Below, in pieces: positions 37,921 through 50,517 of a DNA stretch of 64,000 nt. The stretch spans positions 152,668,546-152,732,545 of the forward strand of contig OY726560.1 in assembly GCA_963383645.1 (NCBI GenBank), read 5' to 3'. This DNA comes from Muscardinus avellanarius (Eukaryota; Chordata; Mammalia; Rodentia; Gliridae). The position numbers were made by a program, and so were the translations under genes. Every line of letters begins with the position of its first letter. The first letter of the stretch is position 1. The notes below the pieces were generated by a model. It searched no databases, was not told where the DNA came from, and saw only the letters and a program-made list of their open reading frames with translations.

Positions 37921-38334
37921 CATGACTTGTTTCTGATGGGAGCTGAAGGGCACCTCGACGTACAGCACTTCCCAGCTCAGTCACTGTGCTCTTTCCCTTT
38001 ACTCCTCAGGCCATGACACAGTCGCCCTCCCACGGTCACTGTGCCTCTCTTGTGAAGGCAGAGGTCTCCCACAGCACACCGGAGCCCTCTGTCCTGCACA
38101 CACAAATAGTTTTCAAAGTAATCTCAGCTTCCAGAAGGTTAGGCATTGCACGCCACATGCCCACCTCGCAGAAGATGAGGCTGGGGAGCTAAGAAGATCC
38201 CGTACAAGCCAACAAACCTGGCTCATCGGGGAACAGAACACTGTCAAAAGACAGAAGAACCCTTCCCAAATGATAGCTTGTATATGGAAAGAATGAAAAA
38301 GAAAACAAAAGCAACTCTGGTTTCAAATGAGTTA

Positions 38335-38532
<198 letters not shown>

Positions 38533-38594
38533 TTATTTAATCATCTTAATGCAGAACACCAGTTACTGTGCTTTCTTAATTCAAAATGAAGTTG

Positions 38595-38895
38595 GTGCCA
38601 GACGTGGTGGCCCACGGCTATAATCCCAATACTTGAGGAGCACAGGTTCGAGGCCGGCCTTGGCAACTTAGCAAGACCTTTAGCAACTCAGCAAGATCCT
38701 GTTTCAAAATTTAAAACAATTAAAAGGGCTGTGTGTGGGGGGGTATCGCTCAGATGTGGAATGCCCCTGGGCTCAATAACCGGTACCATACACACAAAGA
38801 ATAAAATCAAATTGGTTGAGAATGAAGATATATAGCAAAGCATGTATTTAGCATGTATAAGTCCTTAGGTTCAATTCCAAGAAGCACCCTGCCCC
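38595..38895 (+). mobile_element. Dimeric SINE followed by an ID-like fragment
   Basis: The SINE (38595-38790) ends GGGCTCAATAACCGGTACCA. A second tRNA-derived piece follows (about 38823-38890: AGCATGTATTTAGCATGTAT, then GGTTCAATTCCAAGAAGCAC), closer to a full ID element than to the dimer's right arm. Confidence 0.7.
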
Positions 38896-39772
38896 CCCCC
38901 CAAAAAAGGAATTAGTTGGAAAGGAAGGGAAGATAGAAGAATCACCTAACTTACAAAGTGGCCTCAGAATGCTAACAAATGAAAACAATTCTCATCACCA
39001 CACGAACGCCAATAGGTGGGTACAGACACATTCAGAGACTCAGAGACTTCCAGGAGTGCAGAGCGGGTCTGCCACTGTTGTGGATTTGAAGGTTCCTCCA
39101 GGAAAACCCGAGTGGCCCACGAACACGCACACAGCCCACACGGTATCCAGGGCCCCGGGTGGTGGGCTCCTGGGCCACCCATCCCGGGGATCCTCAGTCC
39201 TGTAGCACCAAAGAACCATCTAGAGCCGGTCCCGGTGGGCACTGTCTGTGTACCACAGCCTTCCTTTCTACCATATTCGATTTTTCTAAGAAGCCATCAG
39301 GCAGGCACTATTATTGTTCCTATAGCTTTTAGGCTGTGGCCCCATTTTTCTTTCTCCATGGCCCTCAGACACTGTCTAGAAGCTTCAAGAGGTTTCAGCT
39401 GGGCACGCGGGCCTGTGTTTCCCTTCACCGCTGGTGTCTGAATAGATGTTATGTGTCCCTGAAAGATATACCCAGAATTCTAAATATGGGAGCAGTGACT
39501 CTGTACGACACAGAAGTTAGACAACCACCTGTTTACAAACTCCTTGGGACTCTGCAAAGTTAAGAAACGTGTGGGAAAATGAGCCTCGGCGACTCCTCCC
39601 CACGGTTTTGTCAACACGTAGATGGGATTCTAATGTTCTACCTGGCTTTAAAACACTGCAATAGACTGACGATTTTAAACAAGCATTGAGTTTTCTTTAA
39701 TAGGACAACATGCAAATCTGTCTGTAGTGTTCAAAGCATTAATATTTCTTTTCTCTCTCTGTTCTTTCTTTG

Positions 39773-39950
39773 GGGTAGTGGTACTAGGGATTGAACCCAG
39801 AATTGTTCTACCTCTGAGCTATACCCTAGTTTATTATTTTTTTTAAATTTTGAAACAGGGACTTGCTAAGTTATTATGGCTGTCCTCAGGTCTGTGATCC
39901 TCCTGTCTCAGCCTCCCAAGTACTGGGATTACAGGCACGCGCCACCCTTC
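39773..39950 (-). mobile_element. Dimeric B1-ID-type SINE
   Basis: Plus-strand reading GGGGTAGTGGTACTAGGGAT then ATTGAACCCAGAATTGTTC, ending ATTACAGGCACGCGCCACC. Confidence 0.85.
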
Positions 39951-40884
39951 TCAGATAAGGCTTTAATATTTCTATCCAAATCACTCTTGAGGATTTAGAA
40001 CAAGGCCCTCCAGAGAAATGGAAAGAAAAAATAAAAGCCAGTGCCTACTAATCTTGACGGTGGTTTCAGAAACGTTGACTGACCTTCTGAATGATGCCTT
40101 GGGCATCACAAATGTTTTCAGCCTTAATCACATAAAAACCCATAATACGGGCAGAGCCTTTGCAGGCACATAAGTGATTTAAGGAACTAAATCAGAGAAC
40201 AGAGAAAATCATCCTGTAACTACCCCGGTTATAAAAATCAGGAGGGCAGAACAGCCGTCCGCTGTGGCTAACCGAGCCAGTGCGCGGCACGACAGCCCAG
40301 GTAGGAGACCACCGTTGCGCGCCATCCCCTGGCCCCATGCAGCTGTTCCAGCAGAGGCGAATAAAGAACGAGCCCCGGGCAGTCACCTTGCTGCTCACCC
40401 AATTCCATGGAGGCATCTCAGAGCCCAGCATCCTGGCGCTGGTGGTGGGAAACTGATCCTCCCTGTCACAGGGATGCATCTGGCCGTAAAATGAACCAAT
40501 GCATCTCATCTACACGAGGAAAAGGCTGCTCCCGACGTGGGGAAGGCAAGCTTTGAGCTCTTGCCTTGGCTGTAACTTGTCATAGAACCAAACCAAGGGG
40601 TAAGGTCTCCCTTAGGAGAGAAGGGTCCCCACGTGGACGGGTGTTCTGCAGGAAACGTGGATGGTAGATACTCCAGTTCTATGAACTCTACCCCAACCCC
40701 CCGGCACCTGAGTGCTACGTGGAGATGTATGGCCAAGAGCGCAGCGGAGACAGAACCTCTCGTCTTATCTTGAGGCAGGTGGCCCCATAAAGAGACCCTC
40801 CCTCACCCCAAGCTCTCAGAGGTATAGATATGACTCTCCTTGCTTGAGGAACCAGGCACTTGGCAGGTGAGCTAGGGATGGAGC

Positions 40885-41040
40885 CACAGGCCCCTACGCC
40901 ACCGAGCCTTGTAATCCGGCATTTAGCCCTGCTGTAAATATTCAGTTCTTTGAGCCCCCGCTCAAATGTCATGCCCATGAGCCCTTAATCACAGCAGCGC
41001 CTGTCTCTGGACCCCATTCAAACTGTCAATGTCTTTCTTG
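40885..41040 (+). mobile_element. Possible L2 fragment
   Basis: GAGCCCCCGCTCAAATGTCA, then GAGCCCTTAATCACAGCAGC, resembles the L2 3' region (gctcaaatgtcacctcctc ... gaggccttccctgacc). Tentative. Confidence 0.4.
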
Positions 41041-41825
41041 TGCCTGGATCTAGATTTGGCCCATAGGGTATTCCAAATGGAACTGAACCTGAATGGAGCG
41101 GGGAGGAGACATGTCCGTCCGCCTCCCCAGCCCAAGGCGTGAAAGCCTGGCATGCGGGGCTCTGCATGGTAGCTGCCTACTTTTTCTTTTTAAACCCTAA
41201 GGCATACGGTCAGCTCAAGTCTCTTATGGGGCCCTGGCATTCCATGCAAGATCCCTCTTCAAGGGAGCAGGTTCCCTGAGTATTTACTTCCCGGGGATAC
41301 ACTACAAACATTAATAAGTTAATACTAGAATTCTCTCAAGATAAGTACCATTTAACAAGCAGGATGTTCCCACCCGGCCAGAACCTTGGGACTAGATCAA
41401 TATTGCCCCATGCGGTGCTGTTAATATTTACTTTTTTGTACCACAAATCCAGTATTTGGTTCCTTGACATACCTCCAATCCCAAATTTTATGAGCTGTGG
41501 CATTTTCCAAATGGCTGCCCTTAGAAAGTCCCAACAGTGGGACTTCTGACACTTTTGACACTTCAGTGGGGGATATCCCACAGCCAATTAGTGGCTGCTT
41601 GCTTAATAGAGTTGCAAGAGTAACTCTGTGGAAACAGAAACAAAGGCACACAGTTTGGGGCTTTGCTAAATCGCTACGTTTTTATGCAGCGCTTCAGTGT
41701 AAACCTACAGAGGCCACCCCTCCGACAAAAACGGAGGAAATGCCCCTCAGCATCTTTTTAAACCCCTCGGATTGTCAACGCTACGATCATCCTGCCAGGT
41801 AGACCAAGTGAACACACACCATCTT

Positions 41826-42265
41826 TGCTTTCACAGAGCAGAGACTGTAAATACCCCATAAGCATGAAAAACTGTCTAACCTCATTAACAATCAGGGATA
41901 TGCAAATTGAGACAATTACGAGGCAGTGTTATTCACCAGCTGATTAACAACAATTAGAAAGATCCATGTCAGTCAGTACTTGGTGAGCCTGGGGGGAAAC
42001 AGATTCAAGTCAAGAAAGGGAACATAAATTAGAAAAAAACTATTTCGTAAAATAATTTGGTGGTGGCTATTCAAATTAGCAATGCATTTTTTCTTTTTAC
42101 CTAGTTAACTACCCTTCTAGGAATTTCATCCATAGAAACTACATGATTACTTCAAGGTAGATGAACAAACCTGTCACAAGGTGCATTTTTTTAGCACCAT
42201 AGCAACAAAATTTGGAATCCATCAAGAAGAGTCCTTAATAATATATAGTTCATACTACATGAACT
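41826..42265 (+). mobile_element. Old L1 fragment
   Basis: AAACTGTCTAACCTCATTAA, CAGGGATATGCAAATTGAGA, CTAGGAATTTCATCCATAGA and ATTTGGAATCCATCAAGAAG follow the L1 ORF2 end and 3' UTR order with heavy divergence. Confidence 0.6.
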
Positions 42266-42324
42266 AACAGAGGTCCATTCCAACAGAAAAGTGCATAGTC
42301 CCTAAAGGAATCGATATACTCAGT

Positions 42325-42516
42325 GGCACTGGGGACTGAATCCAGGGACATTCTACCTCTGAGCTACACCCTCAGCCATTTTATTTTTATTTGGAAACAG
42401 GGTCTCACTAGATTGATGAGACTGTCGCTAGTTGCTGAGACAGTCCTCAAGCCTGCGGTCCTCCCATCTCAGCCTCCCAAGTACTAGGATTATACGCATG
42501 TGCCACCACACCCAGC
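42325..42516 (-). mobile_element. Dimeric B1-ID-type SINE
   Basis: Plus-strand reading GGCACTGGGGACTGAATCCA through the ID arm and linker to GTGCCACCACACCCAGC. Confidence 0.85.
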
Positions 42517-42936
42517 AAAGAACGGATATTTTAATGTTCAGACTTGGGAACATAGCATTATATAGTAATTGATAAATGAAAAGAGGATGCTGAATATAAG
42601 AAACTATATTCATGATTTAATTTGAAAAGAAATACAAACATGAGGCATGGAGAGAGACCTGACACTATGACTCTATAAACATGGCTGAAATCAGAAAGAA
42701 AATATGCCAAGTTGTTAGCAATACACTTGATAGAATTAAGTGGTTAGATTATGAATGCTGTTTACTTTTTTCGCTTTTAAGACTTCAACAGAAATCTCTC
42801 CCATGTAACAACATGCGAAACAGAACAGCTCCTGCACCATCCACTTGGGACTGGATCCTACACGGTAGAAGTCCTGAATCTCCAATTCTCTGGCCAACCA
42901 AACACAAAAGCCAGGGAGAAGAGAAATGCTGGGCCA

Positions 42937-42992
42937 ACCAACACACACGCACGCACGCACGCACATACACACACTGACACATACACACACAC
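42937..42992 (+). repeat. (CA)n / (CACG)n microsatellite
   Basis: ACACACGCACGCACGCACGC followed by CA repeats with two interruptions. Confidence 0.92.
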
Positions 42993-43640
42993 TTCCTTCA
43001 TTCCTGCCCATGGCCAAAATTTTTTGGAATTCATCTTTCTTTTCCATCTGCCAAGTAACAGAATTAGACAGCAGCACGGGGCTTCAAAACTATGTTCACT
43101 AAAGTCTCTTTAAAATAACATTTCAATATTGAAACAAAGCAGACTGACTCCAAGGACCTGGATTCTCTTGCTTATAGAACAAAAAGCGGATTCCACAAAC
43201 ATTCCACACCCGCGTCAAGGCGAAGACAGAAGGTGGCCCAGACAGGTTTTTTCAGAAATCTCCTGTTACCCAAATCTCTTAAGGTGCCTGGTAAATCCCC
43301 AGTTACCTTCAGGTGGCAACTGGGAATGTAGATTTAGTTTGAATAACACCAACATGGTTAGGTGAAAGGTCAAAGACCCTACCGGCCACCTGGATGTGTG
43401 GCTTCCACATTGCAAAATAATATCAACATTTCCAAATACCCAGAGGTTTGATAACACTAGAATAAACATCCAACAGCTGTCCTGTGTGCCAGGCCCAAAG
43501 TCATGCCCGTGTGATGGCAAACACTCCCATGACTTCCCTTCATCGGAACCGGGTCTCATCCACCCTGGAAGACAGCAATCTCTGTGACCTGCTCCTTAGG
43601 AATCCTCCCCATCATCTACGGTTATTGAGATACATAAAAT

Positions 43641-43943
43641 CACTGGGCACGGTGGCACGATAAATCCCTAGAATCCTAGCACTTGGGAGGCTGAGACAGG
43701 AGGATCACAGGGCCAAGTTCAGAGAAGTTAACTTAGACCCTGCTTCGCCGGGCGTGGTGGCGCACGCTTGTAATCGCCGCGCTTAGGAGGCTGAGACAGG
43801 AGGATCGCAGAGGTTTGAAGCCAGCCTCAGCTACTTAGTGAGGCTCTCAGCAACTTAGTGAGACCCTGTTTCCAAATAAAATAGAAAATAGGTCTGGGAG
43901 TATAACTCTCAGAGGTTTTCTACCTCTGGGTTCCACCCCCAGT

Positions 43944-43981
<38 letters not shown>

Positions 43982-44073
43982 AGATCCTGCTTCAAAATAA
44001 AAAAAATAAATAAAGAGGGCTAGGTTGTCACTAAGAGGTAGAAGGCCCCTGGGTTTAAATTCCAGTAGCAAAA
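43641..44073 (+). mobile_element. SINE-in-SINE with matching 13 bp target duplication
   Basis: An outer SINE (43641-43746 and 43981-44073) is split by an inner copy (43747 to about 43980, GCCGGGCGTGGTGGCGCACG to a CA-repeat tail). TAGACCCTGCTTC at 43734-43746 and TAGATCCTGCTTC at 43981-43993 are the target duplication, with one mismatch, inside the outer element's linker. Confidence 0.9.
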
Positions 44074-44087
44074 TGAAATAAAATAAT

Positions 44088-44148
44088 ATAGGGCTGGTGG
44101 TGTAGCTTAGGGGTAGAATGTTCCTGGGTTTAATCCCTAGTGCCTCAC
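44088..44148 (+). mobile_element. Solitary ID arm
   Basis: GGGCTGGTGGTGTAGCTTAG to GGGTTTAATCCCTAGTGCC is a right arm without a B1-type arm, directly after the nested SINE pair. Confidence 0.7.
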
Positions 44149-44559
44149 GTGCACGCACGCACATCCATCCTATTTCATTTTTGGCAGGCCCCTGGCGACT
44201 TCCAAACCATCCCTTTCAAATGTATCTGCACAAACTGATCTCACAAATGTCAAGGGTTGTGGCACTTGCATCTGCTTATCGCACAGATGTGAAGGCAAAC
44301 ACCTGTTAATGCTTAAACTGTGCATCGCAGAAGTTTGCTTTCCCAGAGGTGGCCGGAGATCGATGCCGGCCATCAGACTCTCGAGGTTCAGCAGTGGGAT
44401 CTCTTCCCTCTACTCGCTGGCTCTCTCCAGAGGAGGTGGGAAGTGAGTTACAAACCGCAAGGCTGTTCTCTTAGATGCCTTTGCTGGAAGGCGTCACAGT
44501 GCAGGTGACAGCAGAACATCCACCACTTTTCAAACTTAACTCTTGAAAAGTTTCATGAC

Positions 44560-45065
44560 CTTCCCCGAAAACCTAAACAGAGAACTGCCATATGATCTAG
44601 CAATCCCACTCCTAGGTACACGCTCAAAGGAACTGGAGGGCTCATATACTTATGTAACTGTAACATTATTCATAATCAAAGAAAGATATGAAATCTTGAG
44701 TGTCCATCAACAGATGAATGCTTAAATGAAATGCAGGCTATCTATCCAATAATCTTATAGAGCCATAAAAATGAAAGTTTTGAGTCATGCTACAGCTTGG
44801 GTGACTCTTGGACACATTATATATTAAGTAAAATAAGCCAGGCACCAAGAGACAAATATCCTATAATTCCACTTATACGAGGTACCTAGAATAAATAGGT
44901 AATTCACAGACAAAAAGTAGAAATGAGGGTGAGTGGGTTTACTGTTTAATGAGTAGAGAGATTCTATTTGGGTGATGAGATCTGGAAATAGTAATGATTA
45001 TAAACTCTATGAATGTAACTAATGCCTCCTGGACTTTAAAATGATCTTAAATGGTAACTTTCATT
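44560..45065 (+). mobile_element. Old L1 3' end
   Basis: GAACTGCCATATGATCTAGC, AATCCCACTCCTAGGTACAC, GTGTCCATCAACAGATGAAT and GTAAAATAAGCCAGGCACCA are hallmark L1 ORF2-end and 3' UTR sequences. Confidence 0.82.
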
Positions 45066-45294
45066 TATGGACCATTTCACCATCTTTTATTAAAATCTCC
45101 TAACTACCAAAGGGGTCATGGAAGTTGGAAGAACAGCATCGCCACCACCTCCAACTTTGCTCTCAACAGCATCCCCTGGGCTAATGGTACTGACATGCTC
45201 TCGGGGAGCAGTTCCTCCACCGCTGTGATTCTCATTTAGCAGTAACAGTGATTTTATAAAAGCTGGGGCCACATTTGAAGGAAGCCATATAGGA

Positions 45295-45400
45295 TGCTCC
45301 TCCTCTTCTTCCTCCTCTTCCTCTTCTCCTTCCCCTGAACTACAGCCCCCAGCCCTCTTTTATTTTCTATTTTGAAATAGTCTGGCTAAGTCATTAGCAA
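45295..45400 (-). mobile_element. Decayed SINE end with CCT-rich tail
   Basis: A TCCTCCTCTTCTTCC tract is followed by GAACTACAGCCCCCAGCCCT and TTTTGAAATAGTCTGGCTAA, a diverged ID arm and linker in inverted orientation. Confidence 0.5.
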
Positions 45401-46219
45401 GAGTGAGGTGAGGATTGTGGTGGCCCATTAATTATCTTGGTTTATCTTCATTGCAATAACTGTTCAAGACACCGTGAAATATCTAGCCATGAAAGCAACA
45501 TCTTTATGAAAAAAAAATCTGTGTCCTTATCTAAGATGAAATAATGTCTGATTCCGCATCACAGTTCAGCACTAACTCATAGTTCTTAGAGGGAGAAGAG
45601 ACATGCCCGCTACTCAGTCTTCTCGTTTTAAGGTGGGGCTGTGGGGCACAGAGAGCTCAAACAACTGCCCCCTGATGGAGACTGACAGAAAGCCCAGGAA
45701 TACGCACAATTAGGGAGAAAGAGTCATGCTTTGGGCCAAAGCTTCATTGTTGTATTAATTACACATTAACAACATTCAACTGGCCTCTGCACACATCATA
45801 GAAAAAATAATCATTTGACTCTTACTCACTGGAGACGGCTCAGCGGGAGTCTCTGACACGCCACAAGGAGCCTCAGAAGACCCGGGAGCTCTACTGGTCT
45901 CTTTTATTAAAATGAGCTTTCTGTCCCAACTCACGAGTCTCTTTGATTTTCTTTTGCGTTTTTGTTTTCTAATCTCCCTTTGCGGCCACATGGGCACACC
46001 ACGCCACAAGAGGCCATGGTGGAGTAGCAGGGCCGCGGAGGGGCCACCGGGCCGCCTATGCCCGTCCTGGGCTTGCGGGTTGGGCAGATTTATGGAGGAA
46101 AGGGAAAAGGCACAGAAATAGCAAATGTTTGTTTGCAGAAACTTGCAGGTCCTTGCTTTCTGGAAAAATCTACTTTGGAAAGCTTGACACTCAGCTTCTC
46201 CATCAAGTAAGGTGGCAAA

Positions 46220-46437
46220 GCCGAGCACGGTGGTGCACATCTGTAATCCTAGCTCTTGGGAGGCCGAGGCAGGAGGATCACAGTTTTAAGGACAGCCTCA
46301 GCAGTGTAACAAGACTCTCGGCAACCTAGTTAAACCCTATTTCAAAATAAAAGATAAAAAGGGCTGGGTGTGTGTGTAACTCAGAGGTAGAATGTCCATA
46401 GGTTCACACGCACATGCGCACACACACACAAGCAAGC
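46220..46437 (+). mobile_element. Dimeric B1-ID-type SINE
   Basis: It starts GCCGAGCACGGTGGTGCACA and its ID arm reads CTCAGAGGTAGAATGTCCAT. The tail is a CA/GC-rich repeat. Confidence 0.82.
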
Positions 46438-47689
46438 AAAATGGATGGGTGGGACACTGGCATTAGGCCCTCCAGAATTTTGACTGGATCTCTCCTTTTG
46501 AAGAAATACTGAAGAATGAACACTGCACCTTGTACAATATAGCTCCCGCAGGTCAAATCTTCAGACACGCATTTCTTTAAAAGTTTATGTAGGCGATGAA
46601 GGAAATATCAGAGGGAAAAGCCCACACTGGGACCAAGTTCCCCACACACTGCCTGCAGAGGCCCCGTGAGGGCCGTGAGCCAGACGCAGGCCCGAGCCAG
46701 CCAAGCTGGAGGACCGACCTGCATGGAGGGTGGCCCAGCCTACAGGTGGGTACTGACCTGGGAGACCATGCAGGATGCTGGGACCTAAGCACCTGGCGCT
46801 GCTTAACACATGCTGAGCAAAGATTCCACCTTAGTTAAGTGCTAGCCGGGCAGGCGAGAGCGCCTTGGTCTTCCTTGCCCGGTCTAGCAGCCTGGGACAT
46901 GACAGAATTTCTGAATTTTCAGTATTCCCAGAACGAACATCCGGTTGTGCAAGCCTCTTACACAATCATTTGCATTGGACCAGCTCACCTCCCAGGCCAC
47001 CCTGACCCGTGTCATAGCCTCTTTCTCCACCAGAGGAGTCCAGAAGGACGAGACACTGGTCCTGGTCACCACAGACCCCGCACTCTACCTGAGATTACTG
47101 TCCCTGAATACCTGAATTTCATGTCTCCTTCCCTGTAGAAACAGCTCAGATATAAAACAAATAAACCCCGGCCCCGTGTGTCCCCGGAGGCGAGAGACAC
47201 TGGGCAGAGGTCTCCTCATTCTGCTTTTAGAACTCAGGCACACTTCACTCAGCAGAACGTGATCATAAGTAATTAAAACTGAACTGCACCTGTTAAAAAA
47301 AAATCAAGCGGCATTTCCTAATTAAGAACCTGTCGTCTTCAGCATTATCTGTAATCACTAATTCAGATTTTAAAAAAAAAAAGCTTCTCACCCATCGTAA
47401 CGATGCTGGTCCTATTTATTTTGAGACTAGGAATCTCTGGAGGCTTGTACGCTCTCTTTGTACTTATTTATGCAGCTGTTTAATTGACTGAATTCGTTCA
47501 CCACCAGGATTTTAACCACCATTCTTATGCTTAAAATTATACCTAAATAAAATTGGAGCTATATATCAATTATGTAACTTTTCAGTGAGCACTTGGTGGT
47601 TAAAACAATCCCAGGGGCCACAATTTCTTCAGTGGCTTAACTCTTTCTTTTTAATGCAGACCACCAAATGCAATCTTCGTGTATTTGTT

Positions 47690-47795
47690 AGTAGCATGCA
47701 TGCGAATGCGTTGTAGCTGCGTGTGTGCGCATGCATGTGGGCGTGTGCGCATGTGTGCGCACGCGTGTGGGCGTGTGCATGTGCGTGTGTGTGTT
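47690..47795. repeat. Alternating purine-pyrimidine tract (GT/GC/AT)
   Basis: About 100 nt of mostly alternating TGCATGCGAATGCG, GTGTGTGCGCATGCATGTG and TGTGCGCACGCGTGTG units, with few phase breaks. Such tracts favour left-handed Z-DNA; that is inference from composition. Confidence 0.85.
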
Positions 47796-48104
47796 TTAAG
47801 GGGCCAACCTTCCAAGCTCACTGTACTTGGTCTATGGACTGAACTAAGATCAAAAGGACAAACTTGCCGATCCTCCTGCTTCCACCGCGGGGGGGTCTTA
47901 GAGCGAGGGACCGCAGTATTTCAGCATCCAAGCTTCTGAGGCACACGCCATCCAGCAGCTCCGCGTCTACTTCGCGCACACTAAAACTGCCCCCTGCCCT
48001 GCTCTTAAGGTCTGAGAGGCTTTCTTTCCCCGTGTTTCCTTTGGGTTCTGGTCTCTAGATGCTCTAGATGTCAGTTTAAAATGTTGAAACAAAAAGGACA
48101 CTCT

Positions 48105-48279
48105 TGCCAGGCGTGGTGGAGCACGCTTATAACCCCTGTGCTTGGCAGAGACAGGAGGATCACCCTGGTTTGAAGTCAGCTGCGCTGGCTTAAGAGACCC
48201 TGTTTCCAAATAAAAATATAAAATAGGTCTGGGAGTGTAGCCTGGAGGTAGAAAAGCTTCCAGGAACCCCAGTACCACC

Positions 48280-48298
<19 letters not shown>
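48105..48298 (+). mobile_element. Dimeric SINE, hairpin subfamily
   Basis: GCCAGGCGTGGTGGAGCACG starts the left arm. AAGTCAGC-TGC-GCTGGCTT (48173-48191) is the hairpin. The right arm is TAGAAAAGCTTCCAGGAACC, then an A-tail. Confidence 0.87.
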
Positions 48299-48310
<12 letters not shown>

Positions 48311-48559
48311 TGAAAGAAAATACACTCTTTTGCAGAAGGAAATAATCCTTCAAGGATGAACACCTGCATACAAATTTTCAGAAAAGGCCTCTGGGGTGCT
48401 TCTGGTGGGAGGAGGCTCGGGTCGCTGCAGGGGTGATGTGGGGGGGGGGCAGCGTGCCATTTAGCAATGTCAAACACAACTACACATCCACTACTGCCAC
48501 CAAGAACTCCTCTCCCAATGCCTCTCCCATCTGGCTTTTAAGGATGTGGGGTGTGAGAG

Positions 48560-49300
48560 GGAGCATCTTCTATGTTGCCCAGAGTGTGGGTTTCTCAGAG
48601 GGGCCCTGTGATCCCCCTCAATCCAGGCATTCATGCCCTGGGGCCATCTCCTCCCAGGTAACTTGTTAATAATAGAAAACAGCGCAAGTCCAATGGTGGT
48701 ACTTCCATGATTGGGTTGCGAAAGGCAGTAGCATCTGGGTTCCTCCTCTCCCTCTCTCTGAATCCTGTTTGATTGCCCTGAAGACAACATGGCAGCTGCC
48801 CTAGAAAGACGTATGTAGCAAGGAACTATGGGCGGCCAGCAGCCAACCCGCTTACAGGTGAATCCTGACAACAACCACATGCCTGTTCCTTCCCCTGTTA
48901 ATCCTTCAGGTGAGACCCAGTCCTAACTAGACCTTGACTACAGTCCTGGGAGAGACCTAGGGATCAAGGAACCCACTGGGCTGCACCTAGCTCCCTGATT
49001 TGTTTGGTTTTTGTTGTTGGTTTTTTGGGGAGTTTTTTTTGGGGGGTGGTGGTACTGGGGTTCCTGGAAGCTCTTCTACCTCCGGGCTACACTCCCAGAC
49101 CTATTTTATATTTTTATTTGGAAACAGGGTCTCTTAAACCAGCGCAGCTGGCTTCGAACCTGCAAGATCCTCCTGTCTCCGCCTCCCAAGCGTGGGGATT
49201 ACAAGTGTGCGCCACCACGCCTGGCCTAGTTCCCTGATTTATGACAACTGCTGTTTAAAGCCTTTGCACCTTGGGGTAATTTGTTACACAGCACTAGGTA
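48560..49300 (+). mobile_element. MLT1-type LTR interrupted by a SINE
   Basis: CTGAAGACAACATGGCAGCT, GTAGCAAGGAACTATGGGCG and the 3' end GGGGTAATTTGTTACACAGC follow the layout of MLT1-class MaLR LTRs. A SINE (49002-49225) interrupts it near its 3' end. It is solitary and non-coding. Confidence 0.65.
48987..49240 (-). mobile_element. Dimeric SINE, hairpin subfamily, with 15 bp target duplication
   Basis: CTAGCTCCCTGATTT (48987-49001) and CTAGTTCCCTGATTT (49226-49240) flank an inverted copy of the hairpin subfamily, with one mismatch. The hairpin arms lie at 49136-49143 and 49147-49154. The insertion is in the MLT1 LTR. Confidence 0.9.
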
Positions 49301-49594
49301 ACCAGTACACCCACTCATGTTGCAAATGCAAAGAATTTCATAGTTAAGCTTCCTTACGTCCTCTTTATTTATTAAATTCTTAAAGCTCTCTATTTCCATG
49401 GCAGATAATTTACAAAGTCCATCTCTCTCTTCTCAAGACACCCTTACTTCCAATGCAGCTCCAACCCTTCCTTAATCTCCTTATTCTTATTTGCCCAACG
49501 AGCTAGCACCGCCCTTCCTTGACAACCACACTCTGGCGGTTTCATCCTCTGAGCAGACTTCCCCTCATCCCACTGCTGGCTCTCATGGCTGCTG

Positions 49595-49710
49595 CCTTGC
49601 TTGACCAGGCCCCTCTGAGATGGGGCCATGCCCTGGTCTCTTGGGTTTTCCCAGGGACTAGGACAGTGTCCAGCACAGGGGTACTCAATCAACATTTTCT
49701 GAATGGAGGA
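49595..49710 (+). mobile_element. Possible L2 3' end
   Basis: CTAGGACAGTGTCCAGCACA, then GGGTACTCAATCAACATTTT and CTGAATGGAGGAAC, resembles the L2 terminus (agcacagtgcctggcacata ... tcaataaatgtttgttgaatgaa). Confidence 0.55.
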
Positions 49711-50142
49711 ACAAAGACCAGGAAGAGCATTCACAGGCACCTCCGGAGAGATGCCATCTGATTTACACACCCCAGCTTCAAGACTAAATTCCAGGTCATT
49801 CTGCGATGGGCTCTGGGGAATCCTTGAAGATGAAGGCTGGGCTGTACCTCCCAACATTCTCTGCTAATGAATTTCTTCACGCTCTGAGTCTATACTCCAG
49901 GTCCACTCACTGTTAATGCAGCCCAGCTCACTCAAGGCAACTGTGCTGAAACTTCTCAAATTCTGCACCAGCTTAAGTTTTACAGATCATAAAGTGTATA
50001 GAAAACAGACCCTCAACTTTCGACCCTTCGGTTATTAAATTCTCCTCATATAAAGAACAATGCAAATGGGGATTGTAGCTTAAAAATACGTGCAAGTCCA
50101 GGGCGATTTGCTAAAAATATCAAACACTGACACGATCAATTA

Positions 50143-50517
<375 letters not shown>

